DNA from: DAOVXM01 sp963746255
Lineage (GTDB): Bacteria; Chloroflexota; Anaerolineae; Anaerolineales; UBA4823
Direction: 5' to 3'
DNA length: 64,000 nt
NCBI GenBank assembly: GCA_963746255.1
Contig: CAVVAJ010000007.1
Span: 930,001-994,000 of the forward strand
The translations under genes and the position numbers were made by a program. Positions 55,973-64,000 of the stretch are shown in pieces (within the stretch, counting starts at the first letter, position 1; the number at the start of each line of letters is the position of its first letter). Below the pieces are notes generated by a model. It did no database searches and had not been told where the DNA came from. It worked only from the letters and a program-made list of their open reading frames with translations.

Positions 55973-58480
55973 TTACTTCTTTGCCGCTCTTCTCCGGGCT
56001 GGGCTTTTCCCCTTGCCTTTCGCTCCGTTGCTCGTGCGCTTGGCGGCTGGGCGTTCGATTTCCATTGCTGTCGTCATCTGCAGGATTTCATCCCCTGCTT
56101 TTAACTCCAGGATGGTTTTGCCGCGTGCCGCTCGCCCTTGTATCGGTGCCGCATCCAGGCGTGTCATCTTGGGTGCCATCTTCCACAAGTGCAGCGTTAC
56201 CCTTGTGGTTCCTTTGTTGATCGTCATCCCGATCGTCTTTTCATTTTTTTCCGGTTTCCACGCCACCACACCCTGCCCGTACCGCCCTTGCTTCGGGAAT
56301 TGCGCCGTCGCCACGCGTTTCGCCGTACCGCGCGATCCCATGATAAATACCTCGCCCTCCCCTGGGAATACCTCTGCTCCGACTATATGGTCGTCTTCCT
56401 TTAACTTCATTCCCATCACCCCCGCCGCCACTAAGCCCATCGGGCGTACATCATCTTCCGAGAATCGGATCGCCATCCCGCTCGCCGCCATCATCAATAT
56501 ATCGCTCTTTCCATCTGTCAGGAACGCCCCCAGCAGTCGGTCGCCCTCGTTGATCCGCACCATCGTGAACAGGTCGGCTGTTGGTCCCGGCATCTCCGTG
56601 ATCGCCGATTTCTTCACCATCCCAAGCTGGCTCACCGTGAAAACGTACCAGTCATCGGCTCGCTCTTCTTTTGGCGGTAGCGAGATCGCGCACGCTAGCT
56701 GATCGTCCAGCGTCAGCGGCGAGATCTTTGCCGCATGGATGCCCGCGGAAGGTTTTTCTGCTTCCGGCACGTTGTGTACCGGGATCGCCGCGCTCATTCC
56801 GTTCTCCGCTGCTAGGAACAGTGTATCCCTTGTATTGACCTTCAAGAGCCACGTCGGTGCCTCGCTGCCCGATTGGCGCGGGAGCTTATCATCGCTGGTC
56901 AGGGCAACCAAGCCGTCCTCTGTGATCGTCAGCCAAACCGTCTTTTCTTCGATCAGGTCCCGCATTGTTAGCGGCATCGTCTTCGGTTGTTCAGCATCGA
57001 TCAGCGCGATCTGCGTCCTGCGCCGGTCGTCATACTTCTCCTTCACCTCTTCTAGCTCATCCCCTACCACCTGCCGCATTTTCTTCGGCGAGCGCAGTAG
57101 TCCTTCCAGGAATTTGATCTTGTCCTTGATTTCCTTGTATTCGTCGTTGATTTTCTTGCGTTCCAGTGCCGCCAGCCGCCTTAGCTGCATATCCAGGATC
57201 GCCAGAGCTTGGATCTCGCTTAATTTATAGCGCCGCTGCAGCCGTTCCTTCGCCGTATCCGCGTCTGGTGACCGCCTGATTACGGCAATGACATCATCCA
57301 GGTTATCCAGTGCAATTCGCAGACCTTCCAGGATATGTGCTCGCTCGCGGGCGTTCTTCAGGTCGAATTCACTTCTGCGTCTGACGATTTCCAGCCGGTG
57401 GTCCAGGTATACGCGCAGCGCCTGTTTGAGCGTCAGCATACGCGGTTCGCCGCCCACCAGCGCCAGCATGATGATGCTGAAAGTGTTTTGCATCGGAGTT
57501 AGCCGGTACAGGTCGCCCAGCACTCCCTGCGGGTCTGCTGTTTTCGAGAGCTCGATCACGATCCGCATCCCTTGCCGGTCAGATTCGTCCCTCAGGTCAG
57601 CGATCCCGGTGATACGTTCATTGCGTGCCAAATCAGCGATTTTCTCGATCAGCGCCGCCTTGTTCGTCATGTACGGCAGTTCGGTGACGATGATCCGGTT
57701 CCGCCCCCGTCCCATCTCTTCCATGTGTACGCGTGCCTGCACCGTGACCCGCCCTCTTCCCGTGCCGTAAGCGCCGCTCAAAGTTTCATTTTCCTTGCTT
57801 TGGATGATGATCCCGCCCGTTGGAAAATCCGGACCTTGGATAAAACCCATCAGGTCTTCGATATTGATATCATCCAGCTTGTCCCACTTCTGCAGCATGA
57901 ATTTCAGCGCGCCGACCACTTCGCCCAAATTGTGCGGTGGGATGCTGGTCGACATCCCGACCGCGATCCCCGTTGCCCCGTTCACTAGCAGGTTCGGTAG
58001 TGCCGCGGGTAGCACCGTTGGTTCGGTCAGCGTGCCGTCAAAATTGGCATCGAAATCGACCGTTTCTTTTTTGATATCCGCCAGCAGCTCCCCGGCAGCC
58101 GCGGCCATCCGTGCCTCGGTGTAGCGCATAGCCGCCGGTGGGTCGCCATCGATACTGCCGAAGTTTCCCTGCCCTTCGACCATCAAACAGCGCATCGAGA
58201 AATCCTGCGCCATGCGTGCCATCGCGTCGTACACGGCTGCATCTCCGTGCGGGTGGTATTTACCCAGCACCTCGCCGACGATCCTCGCTGATTTCCTGAA
58301 CGTTGTGCTTGGCCGGACGCCCATGTCATACATCGCATACAGGATCCGGCGGTGCACCGGCTTCAATCCGTCGCGCGCATCTGGTAGCGCCCGCGACACG
58401 ATCACGCTCATCGCGTAATCGAGGTACGATTGCTGCATCTCAGCATCGATATCAATTTTTTTAACTAAGCCAACTTCCAT
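55973..58480 (-). CDS. gyrA: DNA gyrase/topoisomerase IV subunit A
   Basis: An 835-residue type IIA topoisomerase breakage-reunion subunit. The catalytic Tyr120 is in MRYTEARM, the QRDR-region is YHPHGDAAVYD (Ala81 at the position usually Ser, Asp85 as in GyrA), and coiled coil and beta-pinwheel follow. A canonical GyrA-box (QRRGGKG) is not visible; the corresponding loop reads KLPRQSGSEAPTW and GRYGQGV, so the protein may act as a topoisomerase IV ParC. The C-terminal tail is Lys/Arg-rich. Convergent to the envelope operon. Confidence 0.93.
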   Translation of the reverse strand: MEVGLVKKIDIDAEMQQSYLDYAMSVIVSRALPDARDGLKPVHRRILYAMYDMGVRPSTTFRKSARIVGEVLGKYHPHGDAAVYDAMARMAQDFSMRCLMVEGQGNFGSIDGDPPAAMRYTEARMAAAAGELLADIKKETVDFDANFDGTLTEPTVLPAALPNLLVNGATGIAVGMSTSIPPHNLGEVVGALKFMLQKWDKLDDINIEDLMGFIQGPDFPTGGIIIQSKENETLSGAYGTGRGRVTVQARVHMEEMGRGRNRIIVTELPYMTNKAALIEKIADLARNERITGIADLRDESDRQGMRIVIELSKTADPQGVLGDLYRLTPMQNTFSIIMLALVGGEPRMLTLKQALRVYLDHRLEIVRRRSEFDLKNARERAHILEGLRIALDNLDDVIAVIRRSPDADTAKERLQRRYKLSEIQALAILDMQLRRLAALERKKINDEYKEIKDKIKFLEGLLRSPKKMRQVVGDELEEVKEKYDDRRRTQIALIDAEQPKTMPLTMRDLIEEKTVWLTITEDGLVALTSDDKLPRQSGSEAPTWLLKVNTRDTLFLAAENGMSAAIPVHNVPEAEKPSAGIHAAKISPLTLDDQLACAISLPPKEERADDWYVFTVSQLGMVKKSAITEMPGPTADLFTMVRINEGDRLLGAFLTDGKSDILMMAASGMAIRFSEDDVRPMGLVAAGVMGMKLKEDDHIVGAEVFPGEGEVFIMGSRGTAKRVATAQFPKQGRYGQGVVAWKPEKNEKTIGMTINKGTTRVTLHLWKMAPKMTRLDAAPIQGRAARGKTILELKAGDEILQMTTAMEIERPAAKRTSNGAKGKGKSPARRRAAKK

Positions 58481-58654
58481 TGAGCTCTCCCAGGATTTTG
58501 CGCTGCTCCCACCTGTGGTAGGGCACCGCTCGTTGCCTTTAGCTTGGATTTTTAGAATTTTTGTGCGGCAAATATCTTAAAGGACAATCCGATAAAAGTC
58601 AACCCGCACCAGGCCTGAATCCCCACAACAGCTCCTCATCTGGTGGCATAAAAA

Positions 58655-58687
58655 AGACCCGGCCGGTCAGTTATTCCGGTCGGGTCT
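58655..58687 (-). terminator. Intrinsic terminator after rpoC
   Basis: On the minus strand AGACCCGACCGG and CCGGCCGGGTCT form a stem with one mismatch followed by TTTTTT, 25 bases after the rpoC stop. Confidence 0.88.
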
Positions 58688-58712
58688 GCTAATAATTATT
58701 TTCTCTGTGTTG

Positions 58713-61700
58713 TTAGTCTGTTGGTGAAGGCTGGATGTCAGCTATTGGCTCTTCCGGCAGTATGTCCTCGGCCGGTTCCGGAACGCTCAGGAAATCCAAC
58801 TCTTCTTCCAGCTCTTCCGGTTCTTGTTCTTCGAGGAATCGGCCGTGTACGAAGCCTGTCCCGGCTGGGATCAGCTTGCCGATGATAACGTTTTCTTTCA
58901 GCCCGAACAGTGGGTCCTCGGTCGCTGCTATTGCCGCGCCCGCCAGCACCTTGATCGTATGCTGGAACGATGAGGCTGATAGCCAGGATTCCGTGCTCAG
59001 GGATGCCTTCGTGATCCCCAGCAGCACTTCGATGAATTTCGTCGGTCGTTTACCCTGTGCAAGCAGCTCCTCATTCGCTAGCTTCAGCTCCAAGAAGTCG
59101 ATCAGGTCCCCAGGCAGGTTCTCCGTGTCCCCAGGGCGTGTGATCTGTACTTTGGACAACATCTTGCGGATGATCACCTCGAAGTGTTTGTCGTGGATGT
59201 TCTGTCCCTGCGAGCGGTAGACTTGCTGCACTTCGTTAAGCAGGTAGATTTGGCATTCATGCCGTCCCTGGATGCGCAGGATGTTGTGCGGGTTCAACGA
59301 CCCTTCCGTGAGCGGCTGCCCCGGTTCAACCCTATCCCCGTCCTTGACTAGCAGACGGGAGTTGCTCGGGATCTGGTATTCCTCTTCCTCGGTCAGATCG
59401 TGGGACACTACCACCTTGTTCTCCTCGATCCGGACTCGTCCCGCGTTTTGGGCGACGATTGTGGAGTCCTCATCCAGTTGCGCTAGCACGCCCCCAGCCT
59501 TGATCTCTTCCCCGTCCTCAGCAACGATTGTTGCCCCCTCGGGCAGGTCGTATTCATCGCTGATCAGCTCAGCGTGTTCTACCCGCGCAATCCGCATGTC
59601 GCTGTATTTATCCGACTGTAGGATTTGCACCACCCCCCCGATCTCCGCCACGACCGCTTCCCCCTTGGGCGTCCTGCGCGCCTCGAAGAGCTCCTCCACG
59701 CGTGGCAGACCTGTAGTGATATCACCACCAGCAGCAACACCTCCCGTGTGAAATGTCCTTAATGTAAGCTGGGTCCCAGGCTCACCAATCGATTGCGCTG
59801 CTACAATTCCAACAGCTGATCCAATATCGACCATCCGCCCGCGTCCCAAATCCATACCGTAGCATTTAGCGCAAATGCCATGCGTCAGCTCACAAGTAAG
59901 TGGGGAGCGAACTTTTACTGCCTGGATACCAGATTTTACGACTTTACGGACTTCCTTATGGTCCAGAAGCTGGTCACGCTCAGCTAGAATTTCACCTGTC
60001 CCAGGATCTACAACTCGTTCAGCAATGAAGCGGCTGAATAACCTGTCGATCATTGATTGCCCAGCAATGTCATCGTCTCTATCGATAATAATCCCATCCA
60101 GGGTGCCGCAATCATCATCATTGATAATTACGTCTTGGGCTACATCGACTAAACGACGGGTGAGATATCCGGCATCGGCTGTTCGTAAAGCAGTATCGGC
60201 TAAACCTTTGCGTGCACCGTGAGTTGAGATGAAGTACTCCAGTGCAGTGAGGCCTTCACGGAAGTTTGACCGGATGGGTAGTGGGATAATACGCCCAGAG
60301 GGATCAGCCATCAACCCACGCATACCAGCGAGCTGTGAGATTGTTCCAAAACCACCTTTTGTCGCACCCGAAATTGCTTGAGCAGCAAGGTTGCCATCTG
60401 GGTCCATAGACTCTTTTACCGCATCAGCTAATACACTCGTTGTCCGCTGCCAAATCTCAATAACATGTTCGTTTTGCTCTTGCTCAGTTAGCAATCCGCG
60501 TCTGTAATCTCGCTGCACTACCTCGGCTTCCTGAAGTGCTTCTTGAATAATCTCTCCCTTGTGTTCCGGTACTGATATGTCGGAAACTGATAGGGAGTAA
60601 CCAGAGCGGGTCGCATATTCAAAACCGATATCTTTGATCTTATCGGCGATTGTGGTGGTCTCGTCTTCTCCGGCGATCTCATATAGGTCGGCGACAAGAT
60701 CTTTTATGCCACCCTTATCCAAAACCCAATTTACATAGCGAATTTCTTCTGGGAGGATACGGTTGAATATTACCCGACCTACAGTTGTGTCAATTATTCG
60801 TTCCTCGGGTTCAGGCAACCGATTCCGTTCTTCATCATACCAACTCTTGGTTAACAATCGTATGTGGGCATGGATATTGACCTGGTCCATGCTGTACACT
60901 ATTTCAACTTCGTTCATACTGGCAAATATCCGCCCATCACCCTTATGTTCCAATACATCTTCTTTAGTTAGGTAATATACGCCTAACACCATATCCTTGG
61001 ATGGGCTGATAATCGGTTCGCCATCTGCAGGTTTGAGAAGATTCTTGGAGGAGAGCATAAACTGGCGAGCCTCCCATACTGCCTTTTGGGAGAGTGGTAC
61101 GTGTACCGCCATTTGGTCACCATCAAAGTCGGCGTTGAACGCAGTTGTCACTAGAGGGTGAAGCTGAATTGCACTGCCTTCAATTAATACTGGTTCAAAA
61201 GCTTGGATACCTAATCTATGCAATGTGGGTGCACGGTTTAATAATACTGGGCGTTCTTTAATAACCTCCTCCAGTACTTCCCACACTTCTGGTCGATTTC
61301 TTTCTATGAAGCGTTTTGCGCCTTTAACATTTGCAGCGTAATTATGAGCAACTAAGCGTGAGATCACAAACGGTCTGTACAGCTCTAAGGCCATGCTTTT
61401 AGGCAAACCACATTGGTAAAGCTTTAACTTTGGTCCAACTACGATCACGGAACGACCTGAATAGTCAACTCGTTTTCCGAGCAAATTCCTGCGGAAACGA
61501 CCTTTCTTACCTTTCAGCATGTCACTCAAAGATTTGAGCTCGCGTCTGCCACGGCGAGAGAGAGCTTTGCCGCGTTGAGAATTGTCAATAAGGGAATCGA
61601 CGGCTTCCTGAAGCATACGCTTTTCATTCCGGACGATAACATCAGGAGCACCTAATTCCAATAATCGTTTTAAGCGATTATTACGGTTAATAACCCGCCG

Positions 61701-63008
61701 GTAAAGGTCATTAAGGTCGGAAGTAGCAAATCTGCCTCCATCAAGCTGAACCATTGGACGAAGATCGGGTGGGATGACGGGTAAGACAGTCATTACCATC
61801 CATTCGGGGCGATTCCCAGAGCGGCGAAATGCCTCAACAACTTTTAGGCGTTTCGTGGCTTTCTTGCGCTTTTGTTTACTCCGTGAGGTTCTAACTTCAT
61901 GCCACAATTCCTCAGCCAATTTATCTAAGTCAATCCGGCGTAAAATATCGTAGAAAGCTTCTGCGCCCATATCTGCGCGGAATACCTGCCCCCAACGTGA
62001 GCGTAATTCGCGGAAACGGCTTTCCCCCATAAAAGTCATTGGGCGGAGTTCTAATAATTCATCCCGCATGAGGATATGCTCTTCGCGTGCTACCGCAGAT
62101 TGGTCTTCTAATTGATTGCGTAGATCCTCCATCTGCAAATCAGCTGCGGCGCGAATCTTCTCAATTTCAATTTCAATATGCTCGATATCACGCTGCTTCT
62201 CTTCTTTTAGTTCATTCTCCAAATCATCGAGACGTTCTTTCACTACTTTCTGGACATTTGCTAGGTGCGGATTGCCGATGATTTCGCCTTTCTTAACAAT
62301 TACTAATTTCGTATCTGGAAAATGGATCGTTGATTTAGCTATATCATTAAGCTGTTCGCTTAAATTTGCTTCCATTCTTTGACCAGCTTTTAATATAGGA
62401 TCGAGCTGCTCAGCAATAGTCTCTTCGAAGTTTTTCTCTACTGCTTCAATTTGTGCTTTCAAGTCACCAAGGTCTCGATCGCGAGCGGCTTTTACTTCAG
62501 CGATTCTAGCGTTGCTAAGCGTTGCTTGCTCGCGTTCGGATTCGTGAATTTGTTCTTCCAGTCGTTTTAACGCTTTCTGTCGGGCGTCCTCATCAACGTA
62601 GGTGACGACGTATTGTGCAAAATATAACACTCGGTCAAGGTTTCGTCGTGAGATGTCCAGTAATAAACCAAGGTATGAAGGAATCCGGCGTGTGTACCAG
62701 ACGTGAGCAACTGGTGCTGATAGTTCGATATGTCCCATACGTTCTCGACGGACAGATGAACGGGTAACTTCTACTCCGCACTTATCACATACGATACCTT
62801 TATAACGAATGTTCTTGTATTTTCCACAATAACATTGCCAATCACGTGTTGGCCCAAAAATCGCTTCACAGAAAAGCCCATCCTTTTCGGGACGTAGTCG
62901 GCGGTAGTTGATTGTTTCAGGTTTCAAAACTTCACCGTACGACCAACTACGGACGGTTTCTGGGGATGCCAAGCTAATGCGGAGTTTTGTTAAGCCTTTT
63001 GTTTCCAC
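58713..63008 (-). CDS. rpoC: DNA-directed RNA polymerase subunit beta'
   Basis: A large beta' subunit of about 1431 residues. It carries zinc-binding Cys of the N-terminal ribbon (CYCGKYKNIRYKGIVCDKCG), a long coiled-coil insertion (about 150-330), the active-site NADFDGDQMAVHVPLS, the second zinc site (CGTLDG ... CAKCYGMD) and the SIGEPGTQLTLRTFHTGG bridge/trigger region. GTG at 63008 is preferred over 63038 because AGGAGG lies 8 bases upstream. rpoB is not next to it. GC content and codon use change near 59720. Confidence 0.97.
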   Translation of the reverse strand: METKGLTKLRISLASPETVRSWSYGEVLKPETINYRRLRPEKDGLFCEAIFGPTRDWQCYCGKYKNIRYKGIVCDKCGVEVTRSSVRRERMGHIELSAPVAHVWYTRRIPSYLGLLLDISRRNLDRVLYFAQYVVTYVDEDARQKALKRLEEQIHESEREQATLSNARIAEVKAARDRDLGDLKAQIEAVEKNFEETIAEQLDPILKAGQRMEANLSEQLNDIAKSTIHFPDTKLVIVKKGEIIGNPHLANVQKVVKERLDDLENELKEEKQRDIEHIEIEIEKIRAAADLQMEDLRNQLEDQSAVAREEHILMRDELLELRPMTFMGESRFRELRSRWGQVFRADMGAEAFYDILRRIDLDKLAEELWHEVRTSRSKQKRKKATKRLKVVEAFRRSGNRPEWMVMTVLPVIPPDLRPMVQLDGGRFATSDLNDLYRRVINRNNRLKRLLELGAPDVIVRNEKRMLQEAVDSLIDNSQRGKALSRRGRRELKSLSDMLKGKKGRFRRNLLGKRVDYSGRSVIVVGPKLKLYQCGLPKSMALELYRPFVISRLVAHNYAANVKGAKRFIERNRPEVWEVLEEVIKERPVLLNRAPTLHRLGIQAFEPVLIEGSAIQLHPLVTTAFNADFDGDQMAVHVPLSQKAVWEARQFMLSSKNLLKPADGEPIISPSKDMVLGVYYLTKEDVLEHKGDGRIFASMNEVEIVYSMDQVNIHAHIRLLTKSWYDEERNRLPEPEERIIDTTVGRVIFNRILPEEIRYVNWVLDKGGIKDLVADLYEIAGEDETTTIADKIKDIGFEYATRSGYSLSVSDISVPEHKGEIIQEALQEAEVVQRDYRRGLLTEQEQNEHVIEIWQRTTSVLADAVKESMDPDGNLAAQAISGATKGGFGTISQLAGMRGLMADPSGRIIPLPIRSNFREGLTALEYFISTHGARKGLADTALRTADAGYLTRRLVDVAQDVIINDDDCGTLDGIIIDRDDDIAGQSMIDRLFSRFIAERVVDPGTGEILAERDQLLDHKEVRKVVKSGIQAVKVRSPLTCELTHGICAKCYGMDLGRGRMVDIGSAVGIVAAQSIGEPGTQLTLRTFHTGGVAAGGDITTGLPRVEELFEARRTPKGEAVVAEIGGVVQILQSDKYSDMRIARVEHAELISDEYDLPEGATIVAEDGEEIKAGGVLAQLDEDSTIVAQNAGRVRIEENKVVVSHDLTEEEEYQIPSNSRLLVKDGDRVEPGQPLTEGSLNPHNILRIQGRHECQIYLLNEVQQVYRSQGQNIHDKHFEVIIRKMLSKVQITRPGDTENLPGDLIDFLELKLANEELLAQGKRPTKFIEVLLGITKASLSTESWLSASSFQHTIKVLAGAAIAATEDPLFGLKENVIIGKLIPAGTGFVHGRFLEEQEPEELEEELDFLSVPEPAEDILPEEPIADIQPSPTD

Positions 63009-63540
63009 TCGGACGCCTCCTGATGATGCGTTACTCACCCAACTTTCATAAAGTTTTCAGACACACTGCTACAATCGACAGCGAAAATATATTCATAGGT
63101 TCGCTGTTAGAAATTAGTCCACTTATGTATGCTAAGAATTGTCTGCTGGGGATTGATTTGATACTTTTTTCTATTGGAATATATGTTATGTGTATATCGC
63201 AAATCTAAACACTCTCATTATGGGACTCATTGCACGTAAGGTCTTTGTTCTAAGAATATACACATGTTTTAGAGACAAACAAAGACAAGCGCATGAGAGA
63301 ATGCCTCTCAAGCGCTTATCCAGCGCAATGACTGCTTATTTATATTAATGGGATTATACCAAATAACGACCATTTTGGTCAAGCTTATTTTGTGGGGTGG
63401 CCAGGAGATACTATATACTTTGTGGGGTTTGGTTATGAGAAATTTGGAGCGTGAGCTATTAATCTGACACGCTTAGAGTATAATGACAAGATGATTCATG
63501 GAATCAGGAGGTGATTCGATAGAATAGAACTCTGGGAAAG
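63009..63540. other. rpoC-glmS intergenic region
   Basis: AT-rich. It should hold the rpoC promoter on the minus strand and the glmS promoter on the plus strand (candidate -10 TATAAT near 63479). A perfect 13-bp hairpin lies at 63287-63317 (AAGCGCATGAGAG/CTCTCAAGCGCTT as stem partners). Confidence 0.5.
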
Positions 63541-63790
63541 CAAGCGCATGGCCTTGGAAATGAAGCTATTAGCAAGGTGACGAGGTTGAGGGTTCCTCCA
63601 CTATTAACGGAGGCTAACCGGTAATTCAGTTACGAGGAAAAGTTAGATCACCATAACTCTTACCGGGAAAATCGAACTATCAGCGGAAGCCCTCCGGGTG
63701 TACCACCGCCCGATCTCTTTCCCTCCAAGTAAAACTTTGATAACAAATTCACCGTGATAATGGTGCAACAAAATATCAAAGAGTGGTGAC
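63540..63790 (+). ncRNA. glmS ribozyme (glucosamine-6-phosphate responsive)
   Basis: Matches the glmS ribozyme core in order: the cleavage-site segment AAGCGC (63542-63547), GACGAGGTTGAGG (63579-63592), AAATCGAA and CAGCGGAAGCCCTCCGGG (63668-63698). The family has AGCGCC, GACGAGG, AUCGA and CGGCGGAUGCCUCCCGG. A 3' stem ACTTTGATA/TATCAAAG closes the structure. It lies in the 5' leader of glmS, starting about 320 bases before the ATG. The likely cleavage site is 5' of G63544. When GlcN6P is high the transcript would self-cleave and glmS would fall. Confidence 0.85.
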
Positions 63791-63863
63791 TTTATTGACC
63801 ATCGATGTCTGGTACATTCCTGAGCATAGATGGAAGAATAATGATTTGCGAGGAGGGATCCCA

Positions 63864-64000
63864 ATGTGTGGAATTGTTGGTTATATTGGTTTGCGCGATG
63901 CCACGCCTATTATATTGGAAGGTTTGAAGAGGCTTGAGTATCGCGGTTATGATTCGGCTGGTTTAGCGATTGTTGCCGATGGTCGTATAAATGTACGCCG
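63864..64000 (+). CDS. glmS: Glutamine-fructose-6-phosphate aminotransferase (start, partial)
   Basis: The first 45 codons: MCGIVGYIGLRDATPIILEGLKRLEYRGYDSAG. Cys2 is the glutaminase nucleophile and RLEYRGYDSAG is the class II amidotransferase signature. GAGGAGG precedes the ATG. The window ends inside the gene. It makes glucosamine-6-phosphate for cell-wall synthesis, fitting the ribozyme in its leader. Confidence 0.97.
   Translation, partial: MCGIVGYIGLRDATPIILEGLKRLEYRGYDSAGLAIVADGRINVR

Noticed and set aside
63643..63864. 73-codon minus-strand ORF before glmS
   Set aside because: It is antisense to the glmS ribozyme and has no family signature or ribosome site.

Overview
The window looks like a chromosomal segment of a Gram-positive-like, probably anaerobic environmental bacterium. 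The best guess is Chloroflexota (Anaerolineae-like), and this is inference only. It rests on the content: a tungsten-type aldehyde:ferredoxin oxidoreductase, LytR-CpsA-Psr, LysM and glycosidase envelope genes with Pro/Thr-rich linkers, SGSG-rich GIN lipoproteins, a secreted protein ending in a hydrophobic 'FIPLIRK' tail, and a glmS ribozyme. Housekeeping genes sit in the right quarter. The left three quarters are a patchwork of accessory operons and many broken genes.

Layout. 1-5.6 kb: end of an oxidoreductase, a GNAT gene, decayed fragments, a ChaN-like lipoprotein, a HIT protein, a dead aminoglycoside-phosphotransferase-like (APH) gene and an RDD protein. 5.7-18.2 kb: a run of minus-strand envelope and signalling genes (serine hydrolase, flavodoxin-fold protein, Lnt-like acyltransferase, intact APH, receiver protein, frameshifted histidine kinase, two paralogous membrane proteins, LiaF-like and GIN-domain proteins, NarL-type regulator). 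Five transcription units here share an almost identical promoter/operator block: a palindrome with half-site GGACAGGT, then a GACAGGT half-site on the -35, then TKACAG-N16-TARAAT, with fixed 21 or 44 bp offsets. This is a local regulon, possibly controlled by the adjacent NarL-type regulator. 18.5-24.8 kb: a duplicated GNAT fragment, an AIM24 protein, a chemotaxis-receptor fragment, the NAD operon nadC-nadA-nadB (nadA frameshifted), a methyltransferase remnant and an integrase N-terminal copy. 24.8-35.3 kb: a palindrome array, then a polyamine cluster (Lrp regulator, putrescine aminotransferase, potABCD, aldehyde:ferredoxin oxidoreductase, second class III aminotransferase). Its logic is uptake of putrescine, transamination to 4-aminobutanal and ferredoxin-linked oxidation to GABA.

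35.3-46.6 kb: methyltransferase/hydrolase pair, several secreted proteins broken by single-base frameshifts, an SDR gene, an integron-like gene cassette flanked by attC-like sites, a NucS-like nuclease and an unrecognised AT-rich gene. 46.6-49.6 kb: a mobile island with a structured leader/attenuator, two small genes, a tyrosine recombinase split by an in-frame TGA and an array of co-varying palindromes ending at an initiator tRNA gene. 49.6-56 kb: tRNA-fMet, an FtsB-like protein, tRNA-Leu and an envelope operon (degenerate sensor kinase, LysM, LCP, glycosidase-like). 56-64 kb: gyrA/parC-type topoisomerase subunit, rpoC without rpoB beside it, then the glmS ribozyme and the start of glmS.

Single-base frameshifts are frequent in accessory genes and absent from long core genes (rpoC, gyrA, AOR, nadB). 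This favours gene decay, but local sequence error cannot be excluded from sequence alone.
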